This document shows positions 25,468 to 34,115 of a DNA stretch of 64,000 nucleotides, one piece after another; the first letter of the stretch is position 1; the number at the start of each line of letters is the position of its first letter. The notes below the pieces were generated by a model that searched no databases, was not told where the DNA came from, and worked only from the letters and a program-made list of their open reading frames with translations. The position numbers and the translations under genes are program-made. Source of the DNA: Hoyosella altamirensis (GTDB taxonomy: Bacteria; Actinomycetota; Actinomycetes; Mycobacteriales; Mycobacteriaceae); NCBI RefSeq assembly GCF_014191505.1, contig NZ_JACHWS010000003.1:496001-560000 (forward strand). The letters are read 5' to 3'.

Positions 25468-26720
25468 TGCGGCCACACTTCCGGGTTAGGCTGGAATCTG
25501 ACACGCAGTTCGCTCCCTGTGATCTCCGCACCTGCGACAACACACCTTCGCAGAACTGGCGCAAGAGGCACCCGTCGTTTGATTCCCGCTGCTCCCACGA
25601 CCAGATCATCATCGATACGGCCCAGCCGTATGCTCCGGGGATCGACCAGCGGCAGCGTCAACCGCATCAGATAAACAGAATCGAGCCCCGTTCCCGACTC
25701 ATGTTCGACCTTGCAATCCGCCGCACGCCGACGCCTGACATCACCTGGTGAACCGGACGTCAGCGGGGCACGGACGTGATCCAGATTGTCAACGTTTCGC
25801 GCCAGATCGCCCAGCGCCGCGACACCCACCGGCTCTGTCGCGGCGTAGCCAGCTATCAGCAACGGTATGTCCCCCAGCGCACTCGTGAGCTCATCGATCA
25901 CCGCGACCTGCTCGGATACCCGGTCTCGATACCAACGATGGATCGGATCGTCGTTCCAGGATGTCGGCGCGGTCACATTCCCGGATCGATCATAGGCAAC
26001 AAGGACTCGATTGGCGATGACCCGGTCCAGAGTCATGCCCAGCAATGACATCGCAGTGACCGTTCGCCGGGTCTCCTCGAAGACGATGCGTTCAGGCGTG
26101 ACCACGAGGCGTACCAGGGTGCTGTCTCCAGTAAGCAAGTCCCGCAGCTGCCGCGTGTGCTGAGTCAACTGGTCCAGGATCCCGGCTGCTATCCCGGCGA
26201 ACGAGTCCTCAGACATCGCCTGCAGCCTGCGATTCTGCGGCCATACCCGGTCGACGTACGCCATCACGGATTCCGGCAGGGCCACAAGCCTCAGCGTTTC
26301 AGCAGTGGGCGCACAGTCAACGACGACGACGTCCCAGCTGTCCCCTTCCGCATAGCGGGCCACCTCGCCCAAGGCGAGGAGTTCCTCGACCCCGGGTACA
26401 CCAGTGAGTTCCTCTGGCTCTAGACCAAACCACTCCACGCCGTGACGGTGCTCCGGCCCGAGGCCCGCGACAGAGGCAATGATGTCGCGCCATTTCCGCT
26501 CAACAAGATCAAGAGTGTTGATGTGCAGCGCATCGAGCCCCGGGGTGACAGTCCAGATCTCACCGTTGCCTGTATCTCCCGCAGATCCAAACGCATCCGC
26601 GAGCGAATGGGCTTGATCCGTCGACACAATGAGGACTCGTTTGCCCTGCTCTGAGAGCGCGACAGCCGTCGCTGCGGCAAGCGTCGTCTTTCCCACGCCG
26701 CCTTTGCCCACGAAGAGCAT
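25461..26720 (-). CDS. ArsA/GET3-like ATPase (Rv2184c homologue)
   Basis: Soluble deviant-Walker P-loop ATPase of about 419 residues. The deviant Walker A is FVGKGGVGKTTLAAATA, with LIVSTDQAHSLADAF (switch I) and VVVDCAPTAETLRL (switch II), as in ArsA/GET3/MinD-class proteins. Substrate unknown; no arsenic genes are near. The first ATG (26720) leaves only three residues before the P-loop strand. An in-frame CTG at 26754-26756 would overlap the upstream stop as CTGA and add 12 residues, giving an N-terminus of more usual length. The C-terminal third is less conserved. Confidence 0.85.
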   Translation of the reverse strand: MLFVGKGGVGKTTLAAATAVALSEQGKRVLIVSTDQAHSLADAFGSAGDTGNGEIWTVTPGLDALHINTLDLVERKWRDIIASVAGLGPEHRHGVEWFGLEPEELTGVPGVEELLALGEVARYAEGDSWDVVVVDCAPTAETLRLVALPESVMAYVDRVWPQNRRLQAMSEDSFAGIAAGILDQLTQHTRQLRDLLTGDSTLVRLVVTPERIVFEETRRTVTAMSLLGMTLDRVIANRVLVAYDRSGNVTAPTSWNDDPIHRWYRDRVSEQVAVIDELTSALGDIPLLIAGYAATEPVGVAALGDLARNVDNLDHVRAPLTSGSPGDVRRRRAADCKVEHESGTGLDSVYLMRLTLPLVDPRSIRLGRIDDDLVVGAAGIKRRVPLAPVLRRCVVAGAEITGSELRVRFQPNPEVWPQW

Positions 26721-26752
26721 TAAGCGAGCATCAGGCGCGCTTCCATCTACGT

Positions 26753-27193
26753 TCAGCGTTCAACCCGCTTCTTCAGCTCTTTGAGCGCCGTATCCGTAAT
26801 GACCTTTTCCGCACGACGCTTCAGCAGTCCGATGACAGGAATTGCCAAGTCGACCATGAGTTCATAGGTGACCTTCGTTGACCGCCCACCACTCTGGGGC
26901 TCGAGGACATATGAACCGCTCTGAGCTTTCTGGATACCTCCGGACACAAGCTCCCAACTGACGCGCAGCCCATCGTGCGACCACGTGTACGAAAGCTCAT
27001 AGGTGTCCTTGATGACGCCGGCATCAAGGACAAAGCGAACGCGGGACGCTCTGCCGTCCGGGAACGTTTCAAGAACGTCTACCTGCTTCGCCGCGGAAAC
27101 CCACGAGGGATATTCGGGGAAATCAGCGATCACGGCCATGACGCTCTCCGCGGGAGCGTCGATCACGATCGACTGCGTGGTCCTCTCAGCCAT
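26753..27193 (-). CDS. SRPBCC-fold protein (Rv2185c homologue)
   Basis: START-like/polyketide-cyclase fold protein of 146 residues that should bind a hydrophobic ligand. Start ATG at 27191-27193 gives MAERTTQSIVIDAPAESVMA; the motifs IADFPEYPSWV and ELVSGGIQKAQSGSYVLEP are typical, and the C-terminal helix LIGLLKRRAEKVITDTALKELKKR caps the pocket. No catalytic residues can be named. The stop overlaps a possible CTG start of the ATPase. In mycobacteria the same pair of SRPBCC and ArsA-like genes is adjacent. Confidence 0.85.
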   Translation of the reverse strand: MAERTTQSIVIDAPAESVMAVIADFPEYPSWVSAAKQVDVLETFPDGRASRVRFVLDAGVIKDTYELSYTWSHDGLRVSWELVSGGIQKAQSGSYVLEPQSGGRSTKVTYELMVDLAIPVIGLLKRRAEKVITDTALKELKKRVER

Positions 27194-27203
27194 GACGCAA
27201 ACG

Positions 27204-27614
27204 CTACCCTGATGTCGCGGACGATACCGCCGGCTCGCCCGGTCGCCGTCCCCGCTCGGCCCTGAACTTGACCTCGAACGCCATCGCGCGGCCCGTGGCC
27301 CGCCAGCTGCGATTCGCCTGTGCAAGTTCGGGGAAAGACAGCGGACTCTGCCCGACCGGTTCGGCGTGAAGAAAGTAGTGGATCATCGTGCCGTCCAGAA
27401 CGGGCTCGAGCCACACCTCCATCGTGCCGTCCAGAGATTTTCCCACTCGCCAGCGGACCCCTTTGTCGCCGCGGTCCTCCTGCACCGTCACCGAAAGGTC
27501 AGGCCACCAGCGCGACCAGTCAGCACGGTCCTGAAGTTCCCGCGCAACGAGATCTGGGCTCGCCGCAACGAACGTGTCGTCCGCGACATGAATACTGCTC
27601 ACGTTAGAGAGCAT
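27204..27614 (-). CDS. Second SRPBCC-fold protein
   Basis: About 136 residues with a START-like pattern: IHVADDTFVAASPDLVARELQD, WSRWWPDLSVTV, GVRWRVGKSLDGTMEVWLEP, and a final amphipathic helix. The ATG at 27612-27614 has GGGAG eight bases upstream; a GTG four codons further in is also possible. It lies ten bases before the next SRPBCC gene, so the two are co-transcribed and may be paralogues that act together. Ligand unknown. Confidence 0.78.
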   Translation of the reverse strand: MLSNVSSIHVADDTFVAASPDLVARELQDRADWSRWWPDLSVTVQEDRGDKGVRWRVGKSLDGTMEVWLEPVLDGTMIHYFLHAEPVGQSPLSFPELAQANRSWRATGRAMAFEVKFRAERGRRPGEPAVSSATSG

Positions 27615-27787
27615 CACACATGCTCCCTGGGCGCGGCCAGACACCCTGGCCGCAAAGTGGTGCAGGACGACACACAGTCCCATCATTGGTAACACTCCGA
27701 CGCAGAAGCGTGCTGTGTCCCATTTGGGATCGATTGACGTTAGAGTGTGAGTCGCAAAGCTAGAGGAATCCCCTGATGGAGGTACCA

Positions 27788-29581
27788 GTGCGCGAGTTCA
27801 GCGTCCCAGCAACCTATACAGTCCCCGAGGACGCGTCCTGCGCCGATGCCGTCGCGCGGAACGCTGCGGAAGACCCGGCATACCCCCTGTTTCGTCGCCT
27901 CGTAGGCGGAAGCTGGACCGATGTGACCGCGAAGGAATTCGCAGACCAGGTAGCCAAGGTCGCGAAGGGGCTCATCGCCCTCGGCGTCAATCAGGGCGAT
28001 CGGGTCGCGCTGCTCTCGGACACGCGCTACGAGTGGGTCCTCATGGACTACGCAATCTGGACCGCTGGCGGCGTGACCGTGCCGATCTACGCGACGTCAT
28101 CCGCTGACCAGGTGGCTTGGATCCTCGAGGATTCCGACGCGGTGGGGATCGTCGTCGAGACTCCAGCGAACGCGGCGACCCACAAAGAGGTCACCGACGC
28201 GGCGAAGAACCTGAAGAAGGTCCTTGTCCTCGACGAAGGTGCGATCGATGAACTCGTCGCCGCCGGGGCTGACGTCGCCGACGATGAGGTCACCAATCGT
28301 GTGAAGGCGCTCAAGTCCTCTGACCCTGCCACCTTGATCTACACGTCGGGTACCACCGGCCGCCCAAAGGGCGTTCAGTTGACGCACTACAACCTCCTTG
28401 CCGAGGTAAAGAGCATCCTGGCGTCCAGCTTGTCCGAGTACCTGAACACCAATAGCCGCACGCTGCTCTTCCTCCCTCTGGCTCACGTGTTTGCGCGAGC
28501 CATCAGCGTGGCCTGCGTTGAAACCCGGATGACCGTCGGTCACACGTCGGACATTCCGAACATCGTTGAGCATCTCGGTGTCTTCAAGCCCACCGTCATC
28601 CTCGCCGTCCCGCGCATCTTCGAGAAGGTCTTCAACGGCGCACGCCTCAAGGCACACGCAGCCGGCAAGGGCAAGATTTTCGACAAGGCCGCAGATGTAG
28701 CGATCGAGTGGAGCAAGTCACTCGACACCGGTGGTGCTGGCCTTGGCCTCAAGGTGAAGCACGCAGTGTTCAGCAAGCTCGTGTACTCGAAGCTTCTCGC
28801 AGCACTCGGCGGTGAGTGCGTTGCCGCTGTCTCCGGTGGCGCCCCACTCGGTGCTCGTCTCGGCCACTTCTTCCGTGGCGCGGGCCTGAAGGTGTACGAG
28901 GGCTACGGTCTAACGGAGACCAGCGCAGCTATCACCGTGAACACCCCCGACCACCACCGCATCGGCAGTGTTGGCCGCCCGTTGCCCGGCAACAAGGCGC
29001 GAATCGCCGAGGACGGCGAAGTGCTGCTCTCGGGCCCTGTTGTCTTCGGCGGGTACTGGCGCAACGAGCAGGCCTCGCAAGACTCGATCATCGATGGCTG
29101 GTTCTACACGGGCGACCTCGGGTCACTCGACGATGATGGTTACCTCTCTATCACCGGCCGCAAGAAGGAAATCATCGTGACCGCGGGCGGCAAGAATGTC
29201 TCGCCTTCCGGTCTCGAAGATGTCCTCCGCTCAAGCGCGATCGTGAGCCAGGCAATGGTCGTTGGAGATCAGAAGCCGTTCATCGGTGCTCTCCTCACTC
29301 TCGATCCTGATGCTCTCCCCGGCTGGAAAGAGCGCAACGACAAGCCCGCAGACGCGACGGTCGACGATCTCAAGAACGATCCCGACCTGATCGCCGAAAT
29401 TGACGAGCTGGTCGTGCAGGCCAACAAGACCGTTTCGGCGGCCGAGGCCATCAAGAAGTACCGCATCCTCTCCATCGACTTCACCGAGGCTTCCGGCGAA
29501 CTGACCCCGTCGATGAAGCTGAAGCGCAATGTCGTCGCAGAGAAATTTGCGGACGAGATCGAAGCGCTCTACAAGAAGTAA
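27788..29581 (+). CDS. fadD15: Long-chain acyl-CoA synthetase (FadD15 type)
   Basis: AMP-forming acyl-CoA ligase of about 597 residues that activates long-chain fatty acids. The AMP motif is TLIYTSGTTGRPKGVQLTH, followed by VYEGYGLTETSAAITVN, the GWFYTGDLGSLDDDGYLSITGRKKE hinge region and a late lysine-rich block (TPSMKLKRN). I start at GTG 27788, which has GGAGG five bases upstream; the in-frame ATG at 27776 contains that site. It is divergent from the SRPBCC genes, and a shared terminator separates it from pimB'. It matches Rv2187. Confidence 0.93.
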   Translation: MREFSVPATYTVPEDASCADAVARNAAEDPAYPLFRRLVGGSWTDVTAKEFADQVAKVAKGLIALGVNQGDRVALLSDTRYEWVLMDYAIWTAGGVTVPIYATSSADQVAWILEDSDAVGIVVETPANAATHKEVTDAAKNLKKVLVLDEGAIDELVAAGADVADDEVTNRVKALKSSDPATLIYTSGTTGRPKGVQLTHYNLLAEVKSILASSLSEYLNTNSRTLLFLPLAHVFARAISVACVETRMTVGHTSDIPNIVEHLGVFKPTVILAVPRIFEKVFNGARLKAHAAGKGKIFDKAADVAIEWSKSLDTGGAGLGLKVKHAVFSKLVYSKLLAALGGECVAAVSGGAPLGARLGHFFRGAGLKVYEGYGLTETSAAITVNTPDHHRIGSVGRPLPGNKARIAEDGEVLLSGPVVFGGYWRNEQASQDSIIDGWFYTGDLGSLDDDGYLSITGRKKEIIVTAGGKNVSPSGLEDVLRSSAIVSQAMVVGDQKPFIGALLTLDPDALPGWKERNDKPADATVDDLKNDPDLIAEIDELVVQANKTVSAAEAIKKYRILSIDFTEASGELTPSMKLKRNVVAEKFADEIEALYKK

Positions 29582-29594
29582 CCTGCAAGGAAAA

Positions 29595-29634
29595 GGCCGA
29601 CGGGCATGTGTGTCACTTGTCCGTCGGCTTTTTC
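29595..29634. terminator. Bidirectional terminator between fadD15 and pimB'
   Basis: Stem GCCGACGGGCA / TGTCCGTCGGC (one mismatch) with an 11-base loop, flanked by AAAAG on the left and TTTTT on the right. It serves fadD15 on the plus strand and pimB' on the minus strand. Confidence 0.88.
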
Positions 29635-30764
29635 TATTGTGTAAGGAATGTTTGTAACCGGCTGGCCATCGTGGCCCACTGCCAGTTTGCGGTGACCCAC
29701 TTTCGGCCCTGGGCGCCCATGGCGGCCGCGTTATCGGGATCGCCGAGCAGATCCGCAACTCTTTCGGTGATGCCCGGAACTGACCGGCCATCCACGACGT
29801 AGCCGGTCTCACCTTCTCGCACGGTCTCGGGAGCCCCACCTGATTGCCCTGCGATGACGGGCACTCCCGTAGCTGAGGCCTCGAGAAAAACGATTCCGAG
29901 CCCTTCGACGTCGAGTCCGGCTCCACGGGTACGACACGGCATCGCAAAAACATCGGCGATCGTGTGATGGGCGGCAAGTTCGTTCGATGGGACAGACCCC
30001 GTAAACACAACGTCATCCTCGACACCGCATTCGCGCGCTAGCGTCCGTAAGTTGTCGGCGTAGGGTCCGCCGCCCACGATGACCAGAGCTGCCCCATCGA
30101 CGCGGCGGCGAATCCTTGGCATCGCCCGTATGAGCATGTCCTGGCCCTTGCGCGGAACCAGACGCGACAGGCATACCACCACCGGCCGGTTACCCAATCG
30201 GTAGCGTGCACGCAGTTCACTTCGTGCACCGCTGTCGGGCTTGAACTTCTCAGTATCGACACCCGGGGGCACGTGCTCTAGCGCCGCGTTAGGCCCGAAC
30301 GCGGCCCCAAACCTGCCGCGGGTGTATTTGCTGACATACGTGACGACGTCGGTCTGCTCCCCGATCACGCGAAGGGCCTGTCGTGCGGCGGGAATCATGG
30401 ACCATCCGACCTCATGCCCGTGGGTGCTAGCAATGATCGTCTCCGCACCAGCCGAACGCAGCAACGGCCCCATCAGAGCGAGCGGTGCGGCCGCACCGAA
30501 CCAGACGCCGGAGCATGCATGATGCCTCATGATCTCTTTCGCGCGCTGCACTACATTCGGAGTTGGCAGCATAAGCGTTGTGGGATGCCGCACCACCTCA
30601 AATGATTGTTGCGAGTCGAACCGTGTATGGCTGTCATCCCGCCAGCGCGGGGCGTACACGACGAGTTGCTCCGGCGGCAGCATTTCGGCGAGGGTATGCA
30701 CGTAGGACTGGATGCCTCCGGGCCGCGGAGGAAAATCGTTGGTCACCAGCAGGGTGCGACGCAT
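29634..30764 (-). CDS. pimB: Phosphatidylinositol monomannoside mannosyltransferase PimB'
   Basis: GDP-mannose dependent GT4 enzyme that adds the second mannose to PIM1 at the inner face of the membrane. 376 residues. N-terminal LLVTNDFPPRPGGIQSYVH is the GT-B acceptor loop, THGHEVGW contains the catalytic His, and the donor site has VVCLSRLVPRKGQDMLIRA and EGLGIVFLEASATGVPVIAG (EX7E). The ATG at 30762-30764 follows GGTAGAG. Corresponds to Rv2188c, again next to fadD15. Confidence 0.9.
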   Translation of the reverse strand: MRRTLLVTNDFPPRPGGIQSYVHTLAEMLPPEQLVVYAPRWRDDSHTRFDSQQSFEVVRHPTTLMLPTPNVVQRAKEIMRHHACSGVWFGAAAPLALMGPLLRSAGAETIIASTHGHEVGWSMIPAARQALRVIGEQTDVVTYVSKYTRGRFGAAFGPNAALEHVPPGVDTEKFKPDSGARSELRARYRLGNRPVVVCLSRLVPRKGQDMLIRAMPRIRRRVDGAALVIVGGGPYADNLRTLARECGVEDDVVFTGSVPSNELAAHHTIADVFAMPCRTRGAGLDVEGLGIVFLEASATGVPVIAGQSGGAPETVREGETGYVVDGRSVPGITERVADLLGDPDNAAAMGAQGRKWVTANWQWATMASRLQTFLTQ

Positions 30765-30825
30765 AGCTCTACCGTATTGGTTCCCCGTGCACCGCGACTC
30801 GGCACACGCGGCATCGTTACCCGTG

Positions 30826-32160
30826 TCACGCGAATTCACGCTCGAGCCATGCGCCCCACCCACGGATCATTTCGGCGAGACCACGGCCAGTTTCTTCACG
30901 CATACGATCCTCGAGGACCGCACGTCCAGTCCCTGGAGCAGCGAGAGCGTAGTAAACCCGGGGTAACTCCGCTTCGCCGAGGGTCTCTGCGAGGTAAACG
31001 GAGAACGTCCACGCAAGTTCGTACGCAAGCGCGGAGGTTTCCCCGCCTGCCTGGAAGTGATCATCACGCGGCAGCGTATCCGGTGGGCCAAATTGCCGGA
31101 CCAAAGCGCGCACCATCGACGCCCCCTCGTGCAGGGTGACTCCTGCAGCAGCGCGGCCAGCGTACTCAGCTGTCCCCTCAAGCAGCCACAATGGACTCGA
31201 CTGGCCAGTTTTCGCGCGCGTCACCACATGAGATAGCTCATGCCGCAGCACCACCGCCCGCGCTTCATCAGGGAGAGTCCGCATGACGGGGGCGGAGAGC
31301 ACGATCCGCTGACCCGTCGCCGCACCACTGCTGTCGCGTTCTGGGTCCGCGATGGCAACTGCCGCCGCTGAGCCATGGTCATGAGCGCCCCCTGTCAGCG
31401 CGGAGAACTCCTCCTCGGTTTGGCTGACGAAAACGACAACTCGCTCTTCCCACTCCGCTCGCCAGAAGCGGTCCACGTCCTCAAGAGCCTCCGCGAGTTG
31501 CGCGACCGTCTCAGATACGACGTCTTTGTCACCTGGATGGCCCAGCACCAGTGAGTCAGCACCCTGCCAGTTCACGGTCTCCGTGATAACTGGGCCGAAG
31601 TCCCACGGCCCCCGCCAGGTTTGCGCGTCGGTTGTGACATCGCTGCGGCTTACCAGTAGCCATTCCTCATCCACGCGGGCTGCGATAAGGCCCACGGGAC
31701 GACTCGTTTCGGCGTGATCAGCCGTCAACTGATAGACAAGCCGAAGCTGCGGCGCCCACACGTCTCTGGCATCGATGCGGTCCGCGATCTCCGCGGGGAC
31801 AAATATCTCCGGTTCGGATGCTAGTTCGTACCGCCACTCACGGAGTGGGACGTCGTCAAGATGCACGGTCTTTCGCCGCTCCGATTCCACAAACTCCGGG
31901 TCTGCGGCCAGGTGGAACAGACGCGTCAGGGCCTCCGTGTTACCAGTGCGCTGAGCCTCCGCCCACTCAGCCAGCAGTGCGTTGAGGCCTTCGGCGCGGA
32001 TGGCGTCGTAGCTGCTAACAGGAGATGCTGCCGGGGGTGCTGTCGACTCCGTCGGCGCTGATGTGCCGCCCTCTGGTCCGCTCGTCCCACACGAAACGAG
32101 CGCCAGGGTCGCCGTGATGGCCACGGCAGTCGCGGCGCAGAGCCGGCGCGTGAACCACAT
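30826..32160 (-). CDS. Lipoprotein with a zinc-metalloprotease (HExxH) signature
   Basis: 444-residue predicted lipoprotein. The signal is MWFTRRLCAATAVAITATLA followed by lipobox LVSC; a Ser/Thr/Pro linker comes next. The C-terminal half has RHELSHVVT, an HExxH zinc site, followed about 20 residues later by LLEGTAEYAG, whose Glu is placed like the third ligand of gluzincins (peptidase MA-like). The N-terminal half is Glu/Asp-rich and resembles no family I know. It is encoded between pimB' and an NlpC/P60 hydrolase, eight bases after the latter's stop, which suggests an envelope task. Peptidase activity is inferred. Confidence 0.75.
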   Translation of the reverse strand: MWFTRRLCAATAVAITATLALVSCGTSGPEGGTSAPTESTAPPAASPVSSYDAIRAEGLNALLAEWAEAQRTGNTEALTRLFHLAADPEFVESERRKTVHLDDVPLREWRYELASEPEIFVPAEIADRIDARDVWAPQLRLVYQLTADHAETSRPVGLIAARVDEEWLLVSRSDVTTDAQTWRGPWDFGPVITETVNWQGADSLVLGHPGDKDVVSETVAQLAEALEDVDRFWRAEWEERVVVFVSQTEEEFSALTGGAHDHGSAAAVAIADPERDSSGAATGQRIVLSAPVMRTLPDEARAVVLRHELSHVVTRAKTGQSSPLWLLEGTAEYAGRAAAGVTLHEGASMVRALVRQFGPPDTLPRDDHFQAGGETSALAYELAWTFSVYLAETLGEAELPRVYYALAAPGTGRAVLEDRMREETGRGLAEMIRGWGAWLEREFA

Positions 32161-32169
32161 ACGGAAAGG

Positions 32170-33225
32170 CTAGTAGCGCCGGATCGAGTGCACCGGTGCT
32201 GAATTGACCGCGTCAACTTTGACAGGAACACCGAATGTCGATGCGTGAACGATCTGTCCATTACCGATATAGAGACCCACGTGCGAAGCATCGCGATAAT
32301 AGATGACGACATCACCGGGCTGAATATCGCGTGGCGACACGGGCATGCCACCCTGCGCTTGCATCTGACTGGTTCGCGGAATCGCGCGGCCCGATTGATT
32401 GTGAGCCCACATCACAAGCCCTGAGCAGTCGAACTGGTCGGGCCCAGTTGCGCCCCACACATACGGGGCACCGAGTCGAGTCAGTGCGGCACGCGCAATA
32501 TCTACACCGGTGCCCGAACCACGAAGCGAACCTGGGTCGAATCCGGGAGGCACAGTCACGCCCGCCCACTGCTGGCGCTCCTCCGCACTCAGCGTTTCGT
32601 AAAGTTCCTTGATCTCCTCGATCTGCGCTTGGAGGGCGGACTGCCGACTCGCAAGCAGTTCGTGCTGAACCCGCGCGTCCTCAGTGAGCGAGCGGAACTG
32701 CGCAGCAGCTTCGCGCGCATCTTGCTCGGCGCCCTGATACGTGGTCCGGGCTGACTCGAAGTCCTTGATTCGCTCGAGAGTGTCGCGGGAGATGATCTCA
32801 AATGCCGACATCTGGGTGATTAGGTCCTGCGGTGAGTCGCTGGTCAGCAAGGCGAACAGCGAATCAAACCGGATACCTTGGTAGTTCGCAAAGGCGAACT
32901 TGTCGACGATCTCCTGGAGTGCATCGATCTGCTGACGGGCATCAGCCATCAGCCGGGCACTCTTTTGCTGGCGCCCTTCCGCATCCCCTAACTGCCCCTG
33001 CAGGTCCTCCAAGCGGATCTGAGCAGTCAGAACCTCGTCGTTGGCGCGTGTCGCCTCTCGGCTCAGCGCCGATAAGCGCTCAAGCGCTTCCGTTGCATCC
33101 GTGATCACGGGATCCGCGGACACGCGCGGCGTGTGCACAAGACCTACGGCGACGATCAGAACAGTTGCCACCATCGCGAGCCAGACACGGGTCGCTGCTC
33201 GGCCACCAAAAGCCGCCACACTCAC
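32170..33225 (-). CDS. Secreted NlpC/P60 peptidoglycan endopeptidase with coiled coil (Rv2190c/RipC type)
   Basis: 351 residues. A signal sequence (about 12-37, ending VSADP) precedes a long helical region (about 40-220) with heptad-like Leu/Glu/Gln repeats, as in RipC/PcsB proteins regulated by FtsEX. The C-terminal NlpC/P60 domain has the catalytic Cys in FDCSGLVMWAH, His in DASHVGLYIG and a further His in GQIVHAS. It should cut D-iGlu-mDAP bonds. It ends nine bases before the lipoprotein gene. A motif shared with the next hydrolase lies about 106 bases upstream. Confidence 0.9.
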   Translation of the reverse strand: MSVAAFGGRAATRVWLAMVATVLIVAVGLVHTPRVSADPVITDATEALERLSALSREATRANDEVLTAQIRLEDLQGQLGDAEGRQQKSARLMADARQQIDALQEIVDKFAFANYQGIRFDSLFALLTSDSPQDLITQMSAFEIISRDTLERIKDFESARTTYQGAEQDAREAAAQFRSLTEDARVQHELLASRQSALQAQIEEIKELYETLSAEERQQWAGVTVPPGFDPGSLRGSGTGVDIARAALTRLGAPYVWGATGPDQFDCSGLVMWAHNQSGRAIPRTSQMQAQGGMPVSPRDIQPGDVVIYYRDASHVGLYIGNGQIVHASTFGVPVKVDAVNSAPVHSIRRY

Positions 33226-33330
33226 CTCAACTCTTCACCCATCAGAATCTTGCTTGGCCCTGGGTGGCGGATGGCGCACCGTGCGTGACAGCACCGCCCA
33301 TCAGACCGGAGGTTACCGGTGAGTCAGGCC

Positions 33331-33354
33331 AAAGGTCTCGATCAGATTACGGAA
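33331..33354 (-). promoter_or_regulatory. Motif shared by both NlpC/P60 promoters (copy 1)
   Basis: Read on the minus strand: CGTAATC-tgat-CGAGACCTTT with a preceding TTC. Twenty or so of 23 positions equal the copy at 34301-34324. It lies about 106 bases upstream of the NlpC/P60 start at 33225. The GTAATC...GAGACC arrangement could be a degenerate direct repeat for an OmpR-class regulator such as MtrA; this is speculative. Confidence 0.5.
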
Positions 33355-33400
33355 CTGACCACCAGCTGTCCACTTGAGACCGTTTTCCGCTAACTCGCCG

Positions 33401-33447
33401 AAAAAGCGATGTGGGGCGGAACCATTCGCATGGTTTCGCCCCACATC
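33401..33447 (-). terminator. Terminator of the second NlpC/P60 gene
   Basis: Stem of 18 base pairs with one G-U (GATGTGGGGCGGAACCAT at 33408-33425, loop TCGC, second arm 33430-33447). On the minus strand it is followed by GCTTTTT. It lies about 43 bases after the stop at 33490. Confidence 0.92.
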
Positions 33448-33489
33448 ACCGCGCAGCGCCTAATGGCCACTGCAATTACTCGCTAGCTG

Positions 33490-34086
33490 TCATGCATAGC
33501 GGCGTGCGCTATGGAACGGGAACGCCCCTAGTGAGTCGACCTTGACCGGCTGTGATGAGTTCAGCGCGTGGACAATCTGGCCGTTGCCGATGTAAATGCC
33601 AGCGTGTGAAGCGCCACCGTAGAAGAGAACGACGTCACCGCGGCGCAGGTCATTGTGTCCCACAGGGATGCCGCCGCCGGCTTGTGCCTGGCTCGTGCGC
33701 GGCACGTTCAGGCCCGCCTGCTGGTGTGCCCAGTACACGAGTCCGGAGCAATCAAAAGCGTTAGGTCCTGCCGCACCCCAGACGTAAGGCGAGCCAACCT
33801 TGGTCAGCGCGCCGTCGGCCACACGGTCACCGTTGGAGAAAGGTGCTGCAACGTCACCGATGCTGCCAGTGTTCAGCTCAGGAATCTGAACTCCAGGAAC
33901 CTGCGGCATCTGAGGAACGTCAAAAGTAGTCGGAATCGCAAGGTTGTCAGGGACGTCGAAAGTGCCGATTCCCGGAATGGTCACCGGAGCTGCCATTGCG
34001 GGTGCAGCCGGAAGAGCGATCGCACCGGCCGCAATCCCAGCAGCGACGGCAGTGCGAACAGTCCGCTTAAGCGACTTCGTGGCCAT
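33490..34086 (-). CDS. Secreted short NlpC/P60 endopeptidase (RipD/RipB-like)
   Basis: 198 residues. Signal peptide with a basic start (MATKSLKRTVRTAV), Ala-rich core and APAMAAP cleavage site; a Pro-rich linker with repeated IPxxF/VP units (about 45-80); then NlpC/P60 with FDCSGLVYWAHQ, SHAGIYIGNG and IVHAL. About 60% of catalytic-domain positions look identical to the neighbouring hydrolase, so the two are paralogues. ATG at 34084-34086 has CAGGAGA about ten bases upstream. A c-di-AMP-type riboswitch occupies the leader. Confidence 0.9.
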   Translation of the reverse strand: MATKSLKRTVRTAVAAGIAAGAIALPAAPAMAAPVTIPGIGTFDVPDNLAIPTTFDVPQMPQVPGVQIPELNTGSIGDVAAPFSNGDRVADGALTKVGSPYVWGAAGPNAFDCSGLVYWAHQQAGLNVPRTSQAQAGGGIPVGHNDLRRGDVVLFYGGASHAGIYIGNGQIVHALNSSQPVKVDSLGAFPFHSARRYA

Positions 34087-34115
34087 GTTGAGTAAGTCTC
34101 CTGTTTCTTCCATCG

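Noticed and set aside
33226-33330. Second c-di-AMP riboswitch before the coiled-coil NlpC/P60 gene
   Set aside because: I looked for the GGTGAATC and GTCAGCTAAC blocks and found neither; only the promoter-proximal motif is shared.
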